Shown: piece after piece, positions 11,772 through 18,738 of the stretch
How the letters are laid out: every line of letters starts with the position of its first letter
How positions within the stretch are numbered: position 1 is the stretch's first letter
NCBI GenBank assembly: GCA_964006375.1
Contig: OZ023267.1
Coordinates: forward strand, 85,421,406 to 85,485,405
From: Tillus elongatus
Lineage: Eukaryota; Arthropoda; Insecta; Coleoptera; Cleridae
DNA length: 64,000 bases
Direction: 5' to 3'
Translations under genes and position numbers: made by a program
The notes under the pieces: model-generated
The model's database searches: none
What the model saw: only the letters and a program-made list of their open reading frames with translations
Told to the model about the DNA's origin: nothing

Positions 11772-12977
11772 TTACATAATGGCTCTTACAATGCCAGTTA
11801 GAGGTTTATATTCAAATACACAATCATGAATAACTAAACAGTAGGCTTTGGTTCTATTGGGAAAATTGTTTTTACTCATAAACTCCACTTTGATGTCCAC
11901 TGTTGACGACTTGATTGACTCATTCTGGTGCTGACAGTCAATTACAAATAGAGCTCGATCTTTAAACTCATCATAATTTAGGAGAGGCTCTGCTATGTTT
12001 TTATAACAAAAACTTTTTTGAAAATCTGTGTACATCTGGTAAGCTTCAACATATTTAGATTTTTCGAAATCCATATTCATAGATTCATAAGGGTAGCATT
12101 CTGAATTGAGGAACACTCGTAGTTCTACCATACCAATATTATCAAAAAAGTCACCTTTCTTGCTTACATTATCTTTTCGATCTGTTTGAAATGCTATAAT
12201 CACATATCTAGGTCTTTCTAAGTTTGTTGCAGTTTTAACAGACCATACATCTTTATTAATATCTCTAAGCGCTGGTAGCTCATATATGTCCCATTTGCGG
12301 TATGCTAGAAATATAGATGTGTCTTTTGCAATTTTATCTATCAGTTCCAACTTCATTTTATCGTTTGGAAATACATGTTTAGCTTTTAAAAACATGTTGG
12401 TTACAGTTATTTTAGATCTTGCACTACCAGTACTATAATAACTGTTGGCATCACTTCGAGCTCTTGTAAATCGGAAAGTATGTTTACCGCAGAGAACTCC
12501 TTTAAAGTGATGGAAGAAACTGAAGAGGTACCAAAGAGGCAGGAGCAAGTGAAACTTGTTATCGTTTAAGGTGATATGATCTGACGATACATTCACTCCG
12601 GCGTTGCTAAGAGATTTAGCTTCATTCTTGCTAAACGAAAGCAGGGTTTTGATAGTTGTTGTGGTGTATGGGTCTCGTACTCGCTCCACTTCCTTGTTAT
12701 TTAATTCATACGACACTGATTCAAACAGAGCGGCTCCTCCATTATTTGACATATAACACTCACCATCGGCATTTTGTATTGCTAAAGGTTCCAGAGCACC
12801 TTCGATTATTAGAACCGACTCTGCTAGGCATACAAAGGCATCTTGCTGATTGATGTTTATTTCGACTTCATCACTGTTACCAAAGGATTTAGTTGACGAA
12901 TAGTAAGACCGAAGCTCTTCTCGATCAATGGAATCGTCAAACTCGGGGTCTTTGAATATTTTGAGTTTTGATGACAT
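11772..12977 (-). CDS. Candidate major capsid protein (MCP), 401 aa
   Basis: Probable structural shell protein of the encoded virion. The start is the ATG at 12977 (MSSKLKIFKDPEFDD), not the upstream ATG at 13070, because a TATAAAAG box and TCAGT initiator at 13046-13081 place transcription start inside that longer frame. The protein is beta-rich with few charged clusters, no membrane segment and no enzymatic motif; 401 residues fits a small double-jelly-roll MCP. Diverged relics of the same protein occur at 45180-46230, 51690-52300 and 53165-53640, keeping IPYRKWEMYELP where this one has LAYRKWDIYELP. The capsid role is inferred from length, from neighbours (penton, protease, PLA2 protein, ATPase) and from my recognition of the family, not from a fold search. 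Confidence 0.75.
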   Translation of the reverse strand: MSSKLKIFKDPEFDDSIDREELRSYYSSTKSFGNSDEVEININQQDAFVCLAESVLIIEGALEPLAIQNADGECYMSNNGGAALFESVSYELNNKEVERVRDPYTTTTIKTLLSFSKNEAKSLSNAGVNVSSDHITLNDNKFHLLLPLWYLFSFFHHFKGVLCGKHTFRFTRARSDANSYYSTGSARSKITVTNMFLKAKHVFPNDKMKLELIDKIAKDTSIFLAYRKWDIYELPALRDINKDVWSVKTATNLERPRYVIIAFQTDRKDNVSKKGDFFDNIGMVELRVFLNSECYPYESMNMDFEKSKYVEAYQMYTDFQKSFCYKNIAEPLLNYDEFKDRALFVIDCQHQNESIKSSTVDIKVEFMSKNNFPNRTKAYCLVIHDCVFEYKPLTGIVRAIM

Positions 12978-13045
12978 GATAACCAAGACTTTTAAGGAAC
13001 TCAATATTATCGGAGCGAAGTGTACACTTTGAAGTGGTTGACTGT

Positions 13046-13081
13046 ACTGAACTTGTTTTAGTAGATTCACTTGCTTTTATA
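13046..13081 (-). promoter_or_regulatory. MCP promoter: TATA box plus arthropod initiator
   Basis: On the minus strand TATAAAAG (13074-13081) is followed about 33 bp later by TTCAGTAC, with the initiator TCAGT at 13046-13050. TCAGT is the arthropod Pol II initiator consensus. The predicted start lies about 70 bp before the ATG at 12977. Confidence 0.7.
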
Positions 13082-13099
13082 TCCTTAAAGACTAGCATT

Positions 13100-13816
13100 C
13101 TAGGTAATCTTTTTAAGGTTCAGACGAACAGACACCTCTTCACCTTGAAAGTTTACAGGAACTGAATCTTGATCCACGATGTCGATGCTTATATTTGAAA
13201 TCTCTTGCTTGTTCACTGGTAAATAAATTAGATTCTTAGGTTCGATGTCGATTGCATAACCAGGATCAACCATCGGGGCAAACTCATATAACGTATGTGA
13301 AGGTTTCTCGTTATAGTAGGAACCAGACACAATATTAGTTTCTATACGAATCTGTTTAACATCTACTATTTCAACAGGCAAATCAGATTCATGGAAGACA
13401 CCTGGTCGAAGAACTTGCTTTGAAAATCCCAGCATTCGCCCAATCGAATCATCAGCTTCAAAACTGATACTTGTGAAACATTTTATTTCACATCTAATGG
13501 TGTTCGGATTAGGTCTTAGAATCAAAGCTAGTTGCTTTTGTTCATGTGTCGCTGCAGCACCAACAAGCTCATTTTGAAGCAAGTTTTCCAAATGTGTTAT
13601 TTCATATGCACCAGTAGGTATCGTGATGGTTCTCCAAGCACCTCCTTCTTTTACATAAAATATATTTTTACCTTTATATATGTTAGGTATGTTGTTGTAT
13701 GTGTGAAAACCTATCAAAGCAACAGCATAACTACCACCAGGATCCAATTCAATTGGTGGATCGTAGTCTGTTGACAGATGGGAGCTGCGGTCTTTCAATA
13801 CAAAGGTTTGCGACAT
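13100..13816 (-). CDS. Candidate minor capsid (penton-like) protein, 238 aa
   Basis: Beta-rich protein starting MSQTFVLKDRSSHLS. It has a central SIGRMLGFSKQVLRPG segment and a C-terminal run ISNISIDIVDQDSVPVNFQG, a pattern of short strands ending in a conserved D-x-x-x-x-P-V turn that I associate with Polinton/adintovirus single-jelly-roll penton proteins. It lies 123 bp upstream of the MCP in the same direction, so the two could be assembled together as vertex and facet proteins. Its stop is followed within 20 bp by the MCP TATA box. A TATA-like AAATAAAAG and a TCAGT only 4 bp before the ATG suggest its own promoter and a nearly absent 5' UTR. The penton role is inference; the gene itself is clear. 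Confidence 0.68.
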   Translation of the reverse strand: MSQTFVLKDRSSHLSTDYDPPIELDPGGSYAVALIGFHTYNNIPNIYKGKNIFYVKEGGAWRTITIPTGAYEITHLENLLQNELVGAAATHEQKQLALILRPNPNTIRCEIKCFTSISFEADDSIGRMLGFSKQVLRPGVFHESDLPVEIVDVKQIRIETNIVSGSYYNEKPSHTLYEFAPMVDPGYAIDIEPKNLIYLPVNKQEISNISIDIVDQDSVPVNFQGEEVSVRLNLKKIT

Positions 13817-13856
13817 GACTGATACACAGAGGTTACTGTTTGAGTCTTTTATTTAA
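13817..13856 (-). promoter_or_regulatory. Penton gene promoter with initiator almost at the ATG
   Basis: Minus strand AAATAAAAG at about 13846-13854 is followed by TCAGT at 13818-13822, and the ATG begins at 13816. The predicted mRNA would have a leader of only about four bases. The box overlaps the 3' end of the protease gene. Confidence 0.5.
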
Positions 13857-14285
13857 AAATTTTAAACATAAGTGACCACAATTATAAGTATTATATGTTT
13901 GATACACATCATGATTATACATTAGAGTATAGTCTTTAATGTACTGTTGCAACTCGACTGGTGGCTTTAAGTTTCCATAGGAGTCAAAGTACTCGACTGT
14001 GTTACCACGTTTCCTAACTGCAACCCAATGACTACCAGGCTCCTTGTTGGTTTGTAAATTCATGATAAACGATTCATTTTTACGTGGTCCATTTCGAGGT
14101 AGACTATCTCGCATGTATACACCTCTAAAATATGGGATTTTCATTTTACCAGCAAATTTCAGAAGATCTTCATCTGTTAGAGGTCTTGCTGGCAAACGAC
14201 TTATTCGTTTTTTGGCTTTTGCAGATACAAACCATAGCCACCACGTTGTTTCTTCAGATATAGACCCTTGCCGAGTCTCTTGCAT
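13833..14285 (-). CDS. Adenain/Ulp1-type cysteine protease (virion maturation protease), 150 aa
   Basis: Processing protease of the C5/C48 type, which in adenoviruses and Polintons cleaves capsid precursor proteins. The catalytic order is visible: GSHWVAVR (His), EYFDSYG (Asp), then QTYNTYNCGHLCL with the oxyanion Gln and nucleophile Cys near the C terminus. The N-terminal half contains PYFRGVYMRDSLP, a block typical of Polinton adenains. At 150 residues it is shorter than adenovirus protease (about 200) but holds the whole core. The ATG at 14285 lies inside the end of the PLA2 gene, an 85-bp overlap in another frame; no later Met precedes the conserved block. Confidence 0.9.
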   Translation of the reverse strand: MQETRQGSISEETTWWLWFVSAKAKKRISRLPARPLTDEDLLKFAGKMKIPYFRGVYMRDSLPRNGPRKNESFIMNLQTNKEPGSHWVAVRKRGNTVEYFDSYGNLKPPVELQQYIKDYTLMYNHDVYQTYNTYNCGHLCLKFLNKRLKQ

Positions 14286-15022
14286 TTCGGTTTTAATTTC
14301 AAACCACTACCTCTCTTACCCATTGCGATAGCCTCCATTGTTTTGTTGTGACGTTCTTCTTCCTCCAGTTTGTGTTTGGCCGCTTTAGCATCGTTTACGG
14401 CTTTAGCAATACCAGCAGCACCACCACCCAAAGCACCAAGAGCTGATAGACCACCAAATATAAGAGGTAACAGTGGTAGGAAGCCTCCGTTTTTAGGTAT
14501 TGGAATAACTCGAGGTTTCAATACATTCTTACGCCCACCAATCTGTTTAACATTTGCATGAGCGATATCAAACACTGCATTCCCTGATGGAATAAGGTTT
14601 CTGTCTTTTATAACTTCTCCAATCAGACTAAGAATGTTTTTAAAAGGAACTTTCTTCTTTGGTTTTGAGTTGGTTACATCAAGACCCATACCAAGCTTTC
14701 TTTTAACTTTCATGGTGTTTGTAACGCTCCAAGCGACTAACTTTTCACCAAAACTTGCGTCCTTTGATTTAACTCTCTCCCAAGCTCGATTCTCCAACAC
14801 CTCGTCGGCTCGATGTCTATCACTTAACTCTTTTGATTGAGAGTAAGCGATGTCGTGGTCTCTACAAGCACGGTCTAGCAGATTGATACCTTGATCACCT
14901 CTGGCAAGACGTTCTTTAAGTTTAGTACCCGGACCACAAAATTGATAACCAGGTATGTGTAACTCAACAGGCAGCTTGTTAATAGCTGTGTTTACAAGAC
15001 CTTCACCCTGTGACACCAACAT
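14201..15022 (-). CDS. Minor virion protein with parvovirus-VP1-like phospholipase A2 domain, 273 aa
   Basis: Residues about 24-65 hold a secreted-type PLA2 core: calcium loop YQFCGPGTKL and catalytic CRDHDIAYS with the His-Asp pair at 56-57. This is the arrangement in the VP1 unique region of parvoviruses, where it breaches the endosomal membrane. After a basic linker comes a hydrophobic Gly/Ala-rich segment (FLPLLPLIFGGLSALGALGG, about residues 181-200) and a helical segment. The C-terminal tail is basic, with repeats of the form GKGLYLKK and GGYGLYLQK, recalling adenoviral core or membrane-lytic proteins. An entry or membrane-penetration role is inferred from these domains. It is transcribed divergently from the ATPase, from a gap of only 79 bp. 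Confidence 0.88.
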   Translation of the reverse strand: MLVSQGEGLVNTAINKLPVELHIPGYQFCGPGTKLKERLARGDQGINLLDRACRDHDIAYSQSKELSDRHRADEVLENRAWERVKSKDASFGEKLVAWSVTNTMKVKRKLGMGLDVTNSKPKKKVPFKNILSLIGEVIKDRNLIPSGNAVFDIAHANVKQIGGRKNVLKPRVIPIPKNGGFLPLLPLIFGGLSALGALGGGAAGIAKAVNDAKAAKHKLEEEERHNKTMEAIAMGKRGSGLKLKPKCKRLGKGLYLKKQRGGYGLYLQKPKNE

Positions 15023-15101
15023 TGATACTAACTATATGACTCACTTGCATCTGTCTATATATGTTTATACTTACTGAAAATATAGTTTAGTTTAAGTCAA
15101 G
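15023..15101. promoter_or_regulatory. 79-bp bidirectional promoter between PLA2 gene and ATPase
   Basis: The gap holds CTATATATGTTTATAC, which can serve as a TATA element in either direction, and TAGTTTAAGTC close to the ATPase start. It joins the leftward capsid block to the rightward ATPase/integrase block, so both virion and packaging genes may fire together. Confidence 0.55.
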
Positions 15102-15797
15102 ATGCGTACCATTAAACACACTTCTGTCTTACCTATTACAAATATAGACGATGTTGTTGATACATCATCAGAACAACAACAAAAACATGGCCCTCTCTTG
15201 CCAAACACAGTTAGATGTATCATATGTGGCCCGAGCGGGTGTGGTAAAACAAATGTTATGCTAAGTTTATTGTTTGAACCCAATGGTTTAAAGTTTGATA
15301 ACGTGTATGTATATTCAAAGTCTCTATATCAACCTAAATACAAGATGTTAAAGGATGTGTTGAAGGCAACAAAAGATGTTGGTTACTATCCATATAGTGA
15401 AAACGATGAAATATTAGATCCAGCAGATGCCTTGGGTAACTCTGTGTTTATATTTGATGATGTAGCTTGTGACAAACAGGATAAAATGAGAGCATACTTT
15501 AGTATGGGAAGACATAAAAATATTGATTCGTTCTATCTCTGTCAAACATATACTCGAATACCGAAACATCTAATACGTGATAATGCCAATGTGTTGATTC
15601 TCTTCAAACAAGACGAAACCAATTTAAAACACATCTACGACGATCATGTAACGACAGATATGGACTTTAAACAATTTAAAAATATATGCTGTGAGTGTTG
15701 GAAAGACAATAAGTATGGTGTGTTGGTGATTGTAAAAGAAAACGAAGTACACAGAGGGAGATATAGAAAAGGATTCGATAGCTACATATTAATCTAA
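15102..15797 (+). CDS. FtsK/HerA (A32-like) genome-packaging ATPase, 231 aa
   Basis: Motor that pumps viral DNA into the capsid in Polintons, adintoviruses and NCLDVs. Walker A GPSGCGKT is at residues 43-50 and Walker B VFIFDD at 115-120. A downstream MGRHKNIDSFYLCQTY block fits the sensor region, followed by NVLILFKQD. The length matches Polinton ATPases. A relic of the same gene, with the Walker B block as STFILDDVV, lies at 50490-50960, and another C-terminal relic is on the minus strand near 41470-41630. It heads the rightward gene block; an iteron array follows its stop. Confidence 0.93.
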   Translation: MRTIKHTSVLPITNIDDVVDTSSEQQQKHGPLLPNTVRCIICGPSGCGKTNVMLSLLFEPNGLKFDNVYVYSKSLYQPKYKMLKDVLKATKDVGYYPYSENDEILDPADALGNSVFIFDDVACDKQDKMRAYFSMGRHKNIDSFYLCQTYTRIPKHLIRDNANVLILFKQDETNLKHIYDDHVTTDMDFKQFKNICCECWKDNKYGVLVIVKENEVHRGRYRKGFDSYILI

Positions 15798-15859
15798 TTG
15801 ACTACAGCCAACAACAACAAAGAGATGTCTAGCAGGACAACCAACTATCTAACAAGACA

Positions 15860-16050
15860 GACAACCTGTCTAACAACCTGTCTAAAACAACCTGTCTAAA
15901 ACAACCTGTCTAAAACAACCTGTCTAAAACAACCTGTCTAAAACAACCTGTCTAAACCAACCTGTCTAAACCAACCTGTCTAAAACAACCTGTCTAAACC
16001 AACCTGTCTAAAACAACCTGTCTAACAACCTGTCTAACAACTAGATAGGT
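15860..16050. repeat. Iteron-like tandem repeat, ACAACCTGTCTAAA units (about 12 copies)
   Basis: A 14-16 bp unit, ACAACCTGTCTAAA with small variations, repeats head to tail between the ATPase stop and the p345 start. In the decayed related lineage the same position holds a different but similar array built on CAGCTGTCTAACAGCTGT (46250-46345), and the sequence after both arrays is alignable (ATAGATAGGTAGACA, then CTTTAGC.AGATGGA). Conserved position with drifting sequence suggests a binding array for a replication or transcription protein. Confidence 0.85.
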
Positions 16051-16140
16051 AGACATACCACCAATTCGAAGCTAGTACACCTTAAACCACCAAACTGTTT
16101 GCATCTCTTAACACGATCTGAAACAAATAACTTTAGCAAG

Positions 16141-17178
16141 ATGGAGATGATGGGTAAACAAGAGAGAAAAATCAAGAAAAAGATTTTACAACTTGCCGAA
16201 AACATTCGAAAAAAACATTTAATGCTTAAGCTTGGTAGAGTTGAGAATGATGAGATCCTACAACGTTTATATAAACCAATTGTTGAACCACTAAGTGAAA
16301 TATCTAAAAACACATCGGTACTTAAACTGCAACCAACGGCTGAACAAATCAAAGAAGAAGAAGTTTCTGCTGATGTACCAGAAAAGAAACCCAAAGTTGA
16401 GTTCCTTAAAGATCATGAAGTTTTTGAAGCCGAACCAGAGGTGGAGACAAGTTCTGATGAGGATATCCCAACATTTGAAGAGCTTGAGGCAGACCTACAA
16501 ACTGTCACAAACAACCCAGCATATCAAGAATTTTTGGAGCAATATCCTGAACGAGTTCGGTATTATGTAGACAAGTATTTTACTGAACCACGGAGGCTTG
16601 CTACTATTGATCAAACGTATGGTGCTCGCTACGCTAAAGATACTGGTAGCTGGAGTCTTGGCAACAAACACTTGGACTTTACTGATAATGACATACGACT
16701 AGGTCAAAGGAGATATCCGCAAACACAAGGTCTGCTAGAATTGATATTTATGAAAACACCTAGAGGGTATACCTATGACGATCTTCAACACTATAGAGAT
16801 ATTCTAGAAGCAACAAGTGTTCATAAAATGAACTACGATCCCAACGCACGAACCAAGGGTTGTTCCTCGGAAAAGTATCTGACTCTAATAAAACCAGTTA
16901 TAAACCCACGAGGACGAAGATCCTCAACTCCTCAAGGTTTTGGCTACGACACACATCTTAATGAAGAACAAAAAACCGAACCTAGAGCTCAGAATGTAAG
17001 CAACAACTATATGATACAAAATAACAAACAAATAGAATATGTCTATTGGGATGATATAAATGAGTTGGTTGATAGACTTAGACTTTTAGTAGCTTCTCAA
17101 GTTGCTGGTAATAATGCTCATAACAACGAAATTCAATCAATCATTGAAGAATTAAAGGAAGTCAGTGTTATTGCTTAG
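16141..17178 (+). CDS. p345, conserved Polinton-lineage protein of unknown function, 345 aa
   Basis: Function unknown. The ATG at 16141 is preferred over the one at 16099 because the relic at 46495 keeps the same CTTTAGC.AG-ATGGA context. Residues about 10-75 are basic and helical, followed by an acidic stretch to about residue 125. The middle holds YGARYAKDTGSWSLGNKHLD and QGLLELIFMKTPRGYTYDDL, and the C terminus holds WDDINELVDRLRLL and NEIQSIIEELKE. I associate this domain set with widespread invertebrate mobile-element proteins (possibly Pfam DUF8207; not checked). At least six relics in this window keep the C-terminal motif, making it the best-preserved protein of the lineage. It could be a virion protein or a replication factor; the sequence does not decide. 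Confidence 0.85.
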   Translation: MEMMGKQERKIKKKILQLAENIRKKHLMLKLGRVENDEILQRLYKPIVEPLSEISKNTSVLKLQPTAEQIKEEEVSADVPEKKPKVEFLKDHEVFEAEPEVETSSDEDIPTFEELEADLQTVTNNPAYQEFLEQYPERVRYYVDKYFTEPRRLATIDQTYGARYAKDTGSWSLGNKHLDFTDNDIRLGQRRYPQTQGLLELIFMKTPRGYTYDDLQHYRDILEATSVHKMNYDPNARTKGCSSEKYLTLIKPVINPRGRRSSTPQGFGYDTHLNEEQKTEPRAQNVSNNYMIQNNKQIEYVYWDDINELVDRLRLLVASQVAGNNAHNNEIQSIIEELKEVSVIA

Positions 17179-17226
17179 TAAACCTACATATATGTCATAC
17201 ATACATACCTATTGCTTAGTATAAAA

Positions 17227-17676
17227 ATGTCTATCGATAAGTTCGGACGTTCCCAGTCCAATAAACGCTTTAAGTTTAAAATCATCGAAAGAGAACTTTT
17301 CCCAAGAACTACAAGTGGTGACTTTGATTTGCAAAGCCATATATTGTGTAACGTTGGTGATCCAATCGATCCAACAGATGTTGTAAATAAAAAATTTGTA
17401 GATGCATGGATAGATGACTATCAGAAAAACAAAGACGAAGTGACAGAAAGAATAATTGCCATCTTACTTGAAGCTGTGCACAAACCAGAGTTGGTTGATT
17501 TAAAAAACGAATTTGAAAATAAATTGAAAAATTTAGCTAAGGACATAACTGCTCAAGTTTTAAAAGACATTGATCTGTCAAAGAATAACAAGTTAAAGAA
17601 GAAGTTGGGTGAAATAGACAACAAACTAAAAGATTTACATAACAAGTGGATACTCTTAAATCCATCATCACCATGA
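17227..17676 (+). CDS. Fibre-like coiled-coil protein, 149 aa
   Basis: Starts MSIDKFGRS at 17227; a longer frame begins only with TTG. The N-terminal third contains DFDLQSHILCNVGDPIDPTD followed by VVNKKFVDAWI, the 'L-x-N-V-x-x-P-x-D-x-x-x-x-V-N-K-x-F-V-D' pattern common at the head of phage and virus fibre shafts. The rest is highly charged and helical with heptads, suggesting a trimeric coiled coil. A virion spike or fibre role is inferred. The stop overlaps the next gene's start as ATGA. Relics lie at about 39888-40640 and 53655-54160, the first with NGDPVQPSNALN and DEWIDDYQK. Confidence 0.65.
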   Translation: MSIDKFGRSQSNKRFKFKIIERELFPRTTSGDFDLQSHILCNVGDPIDPTDVVNKKFVDAWIDDYQKNKDEVTERIIAILLEAVHKPELVDLKNEFENKLKNLAKDITAQVLKDIDLSKNNKLKKKLGEIDNKLKDLHNKWILLNPSSP

Positions 17677-18617
17677 AACGGAAAATAGTTGAACCATCTG
17701 ATGCTAAGAAGCAAGTAATAAATGAGTTATACACACCAGCACGAATCAACTTCAAACGTAGACGTACCATAATTAAAGGTTTAAATGACTTGTGGCAGAT
17801 TGATTTGGCAGAGTTTCAAGACTATCATCGCGAAAACTCTGGTTACAAATACATTTTAGTGGTTATCAATTGTTTTTCAAAATATGTGTGGACTCGTCCG
17901 CTTAAATCTAAAAATGCTGAAGAGGTGACTAAAGCTATGGCTGATATTTTAGCTAATAGTACAACGCCCTCTAACGTTCAATCTGATCTTGGTAAGGAGT
18001 TTTATAACTCCAAATTTAATGCCTTAATGAAAAAATATAACATCAATCACTATAGCACTTATAGTGTGAAAAAGGCTGCAATAGTGGAAAGAGTTATACG
18101 TACCTTAAAAGAGAAGATCTACAAAAATTTCAACTTGTTTGGCTCCTACAAGTGGTTAAATACACTACCTGATGTCACTGCTAACTACAACGCTACAATT
18201 CATAGAACAACTGGTGTAAAACCTAAAGATGTTAATAAGAAAAATGAAGAAGCTATCCGTAAACAAACATATTCAAATATTAAAGTGTTTGATCAGAATA
18301 AATTCAAAGCGGGTGATGTTGTACGTCTAAGTAAAGCAAAAGCTCAATTCGAAAAGGGGTATACACCTCGCTGGTCAACAGAGTTATTCAAGATTGTTAG
18401 TGTTCATTTCACAAATCCAGTAACATACTTTCTTGAAGACATGCAAGGCAAGCCTATCAGTGGAGGATTTTACGAGGAAGAACTACAAAAGACTAAACAA
18501 ACAGACATCTATCTGGTTGAACGCATCTTGAGGAAGAAAGGCAAGAAACTCTATGTAAAATGGTTGGGCTTTGATAAATCTCATAATTCTTGGATAAATT
18601 CGGATGATGTTAAATAA
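17673..18617 (+). CDS. DDE (rve) integrase with C-terminal chromodomain, 314 aa
   Basis: Inserts the linear element into host DNA, producing the 6-bp duplication seen at its ends. The catalytic triad is visible: WQIDLAEF (D), VQSDLGKEF (D) and AAIVERVIRTLK (E), with 33 residues between the second D and the E. No N-terminal HHCC zinc finger is visible; a basic PARINFKRRR segment precedes the core. An SH3-like region follows (KAGDVVRLSKAK), then a chromodomain, YLVERILRKKGKKLYVKWLG, ending in NSWINSDDV. Such chromodomains can steer insertion to marked chromatin. The ATG at 17673 overlaps the upstream stop; one at 17646 is possible. Confidence 0.94.
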   Translation: MKRKIVEPSDAKKQVINELYTPARINFKRRRTIIKGLNDLWQIDLAEFQDYHRENSGYKYILVVINCFSKYVWTRPLKSKNAEEVTKAMADILANSTTPSNVQSDLGKEFYNSKFNALMKKYNINHYSTYSVKKAAIVERVIRTLKEKIYKNFNLFGSYKWLNTLPDVTANYNATIHRTTGVKPKDVNKKNEEAIRKQTYSNIKVFDQNKFKAGDVVRLSKAKAQFEKGYTPRWSTELFKIVSVHFTNPVTYFLEDMQGKPISGGFYEEELQKTKQTDIYLVERILRKKGKKLYVKWLGFDKSHNSWINSDDVK

Positions 18618-18652
18618 ACTTACTTATATATTTAGTGTATTAATATACTTAG

Positions 18653-18692
18653 AATAAAATAAAAGTCGTTATTAAAATTAGTGTGTTTTATT
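18653..18692. terminator. Convergent polyadenylation signals (integrase and KilA-N genes)
   Basis: AATAAA on the plus strand at 18653-18658, 36 bp after the integrase stop, faces AATAAA on the minus strand at 18687-18692, about 47 bp past the KilA-N stop. Overlapping convergent 3' ends are typical of compact DNA viruses. Confidence 0.65.
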
Positions 18693-18738
18693 TTTCCATA
18701 TTGTTACATACATACATACAATTAAGTCAAGTGAAAAT

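Noticed and set aside
15865..16040. CRISPR-like array between ATPase and p345
   Set aside because: Units are directly contiguous without unique spacers, in a eukaryotic element. Better described as iterons.
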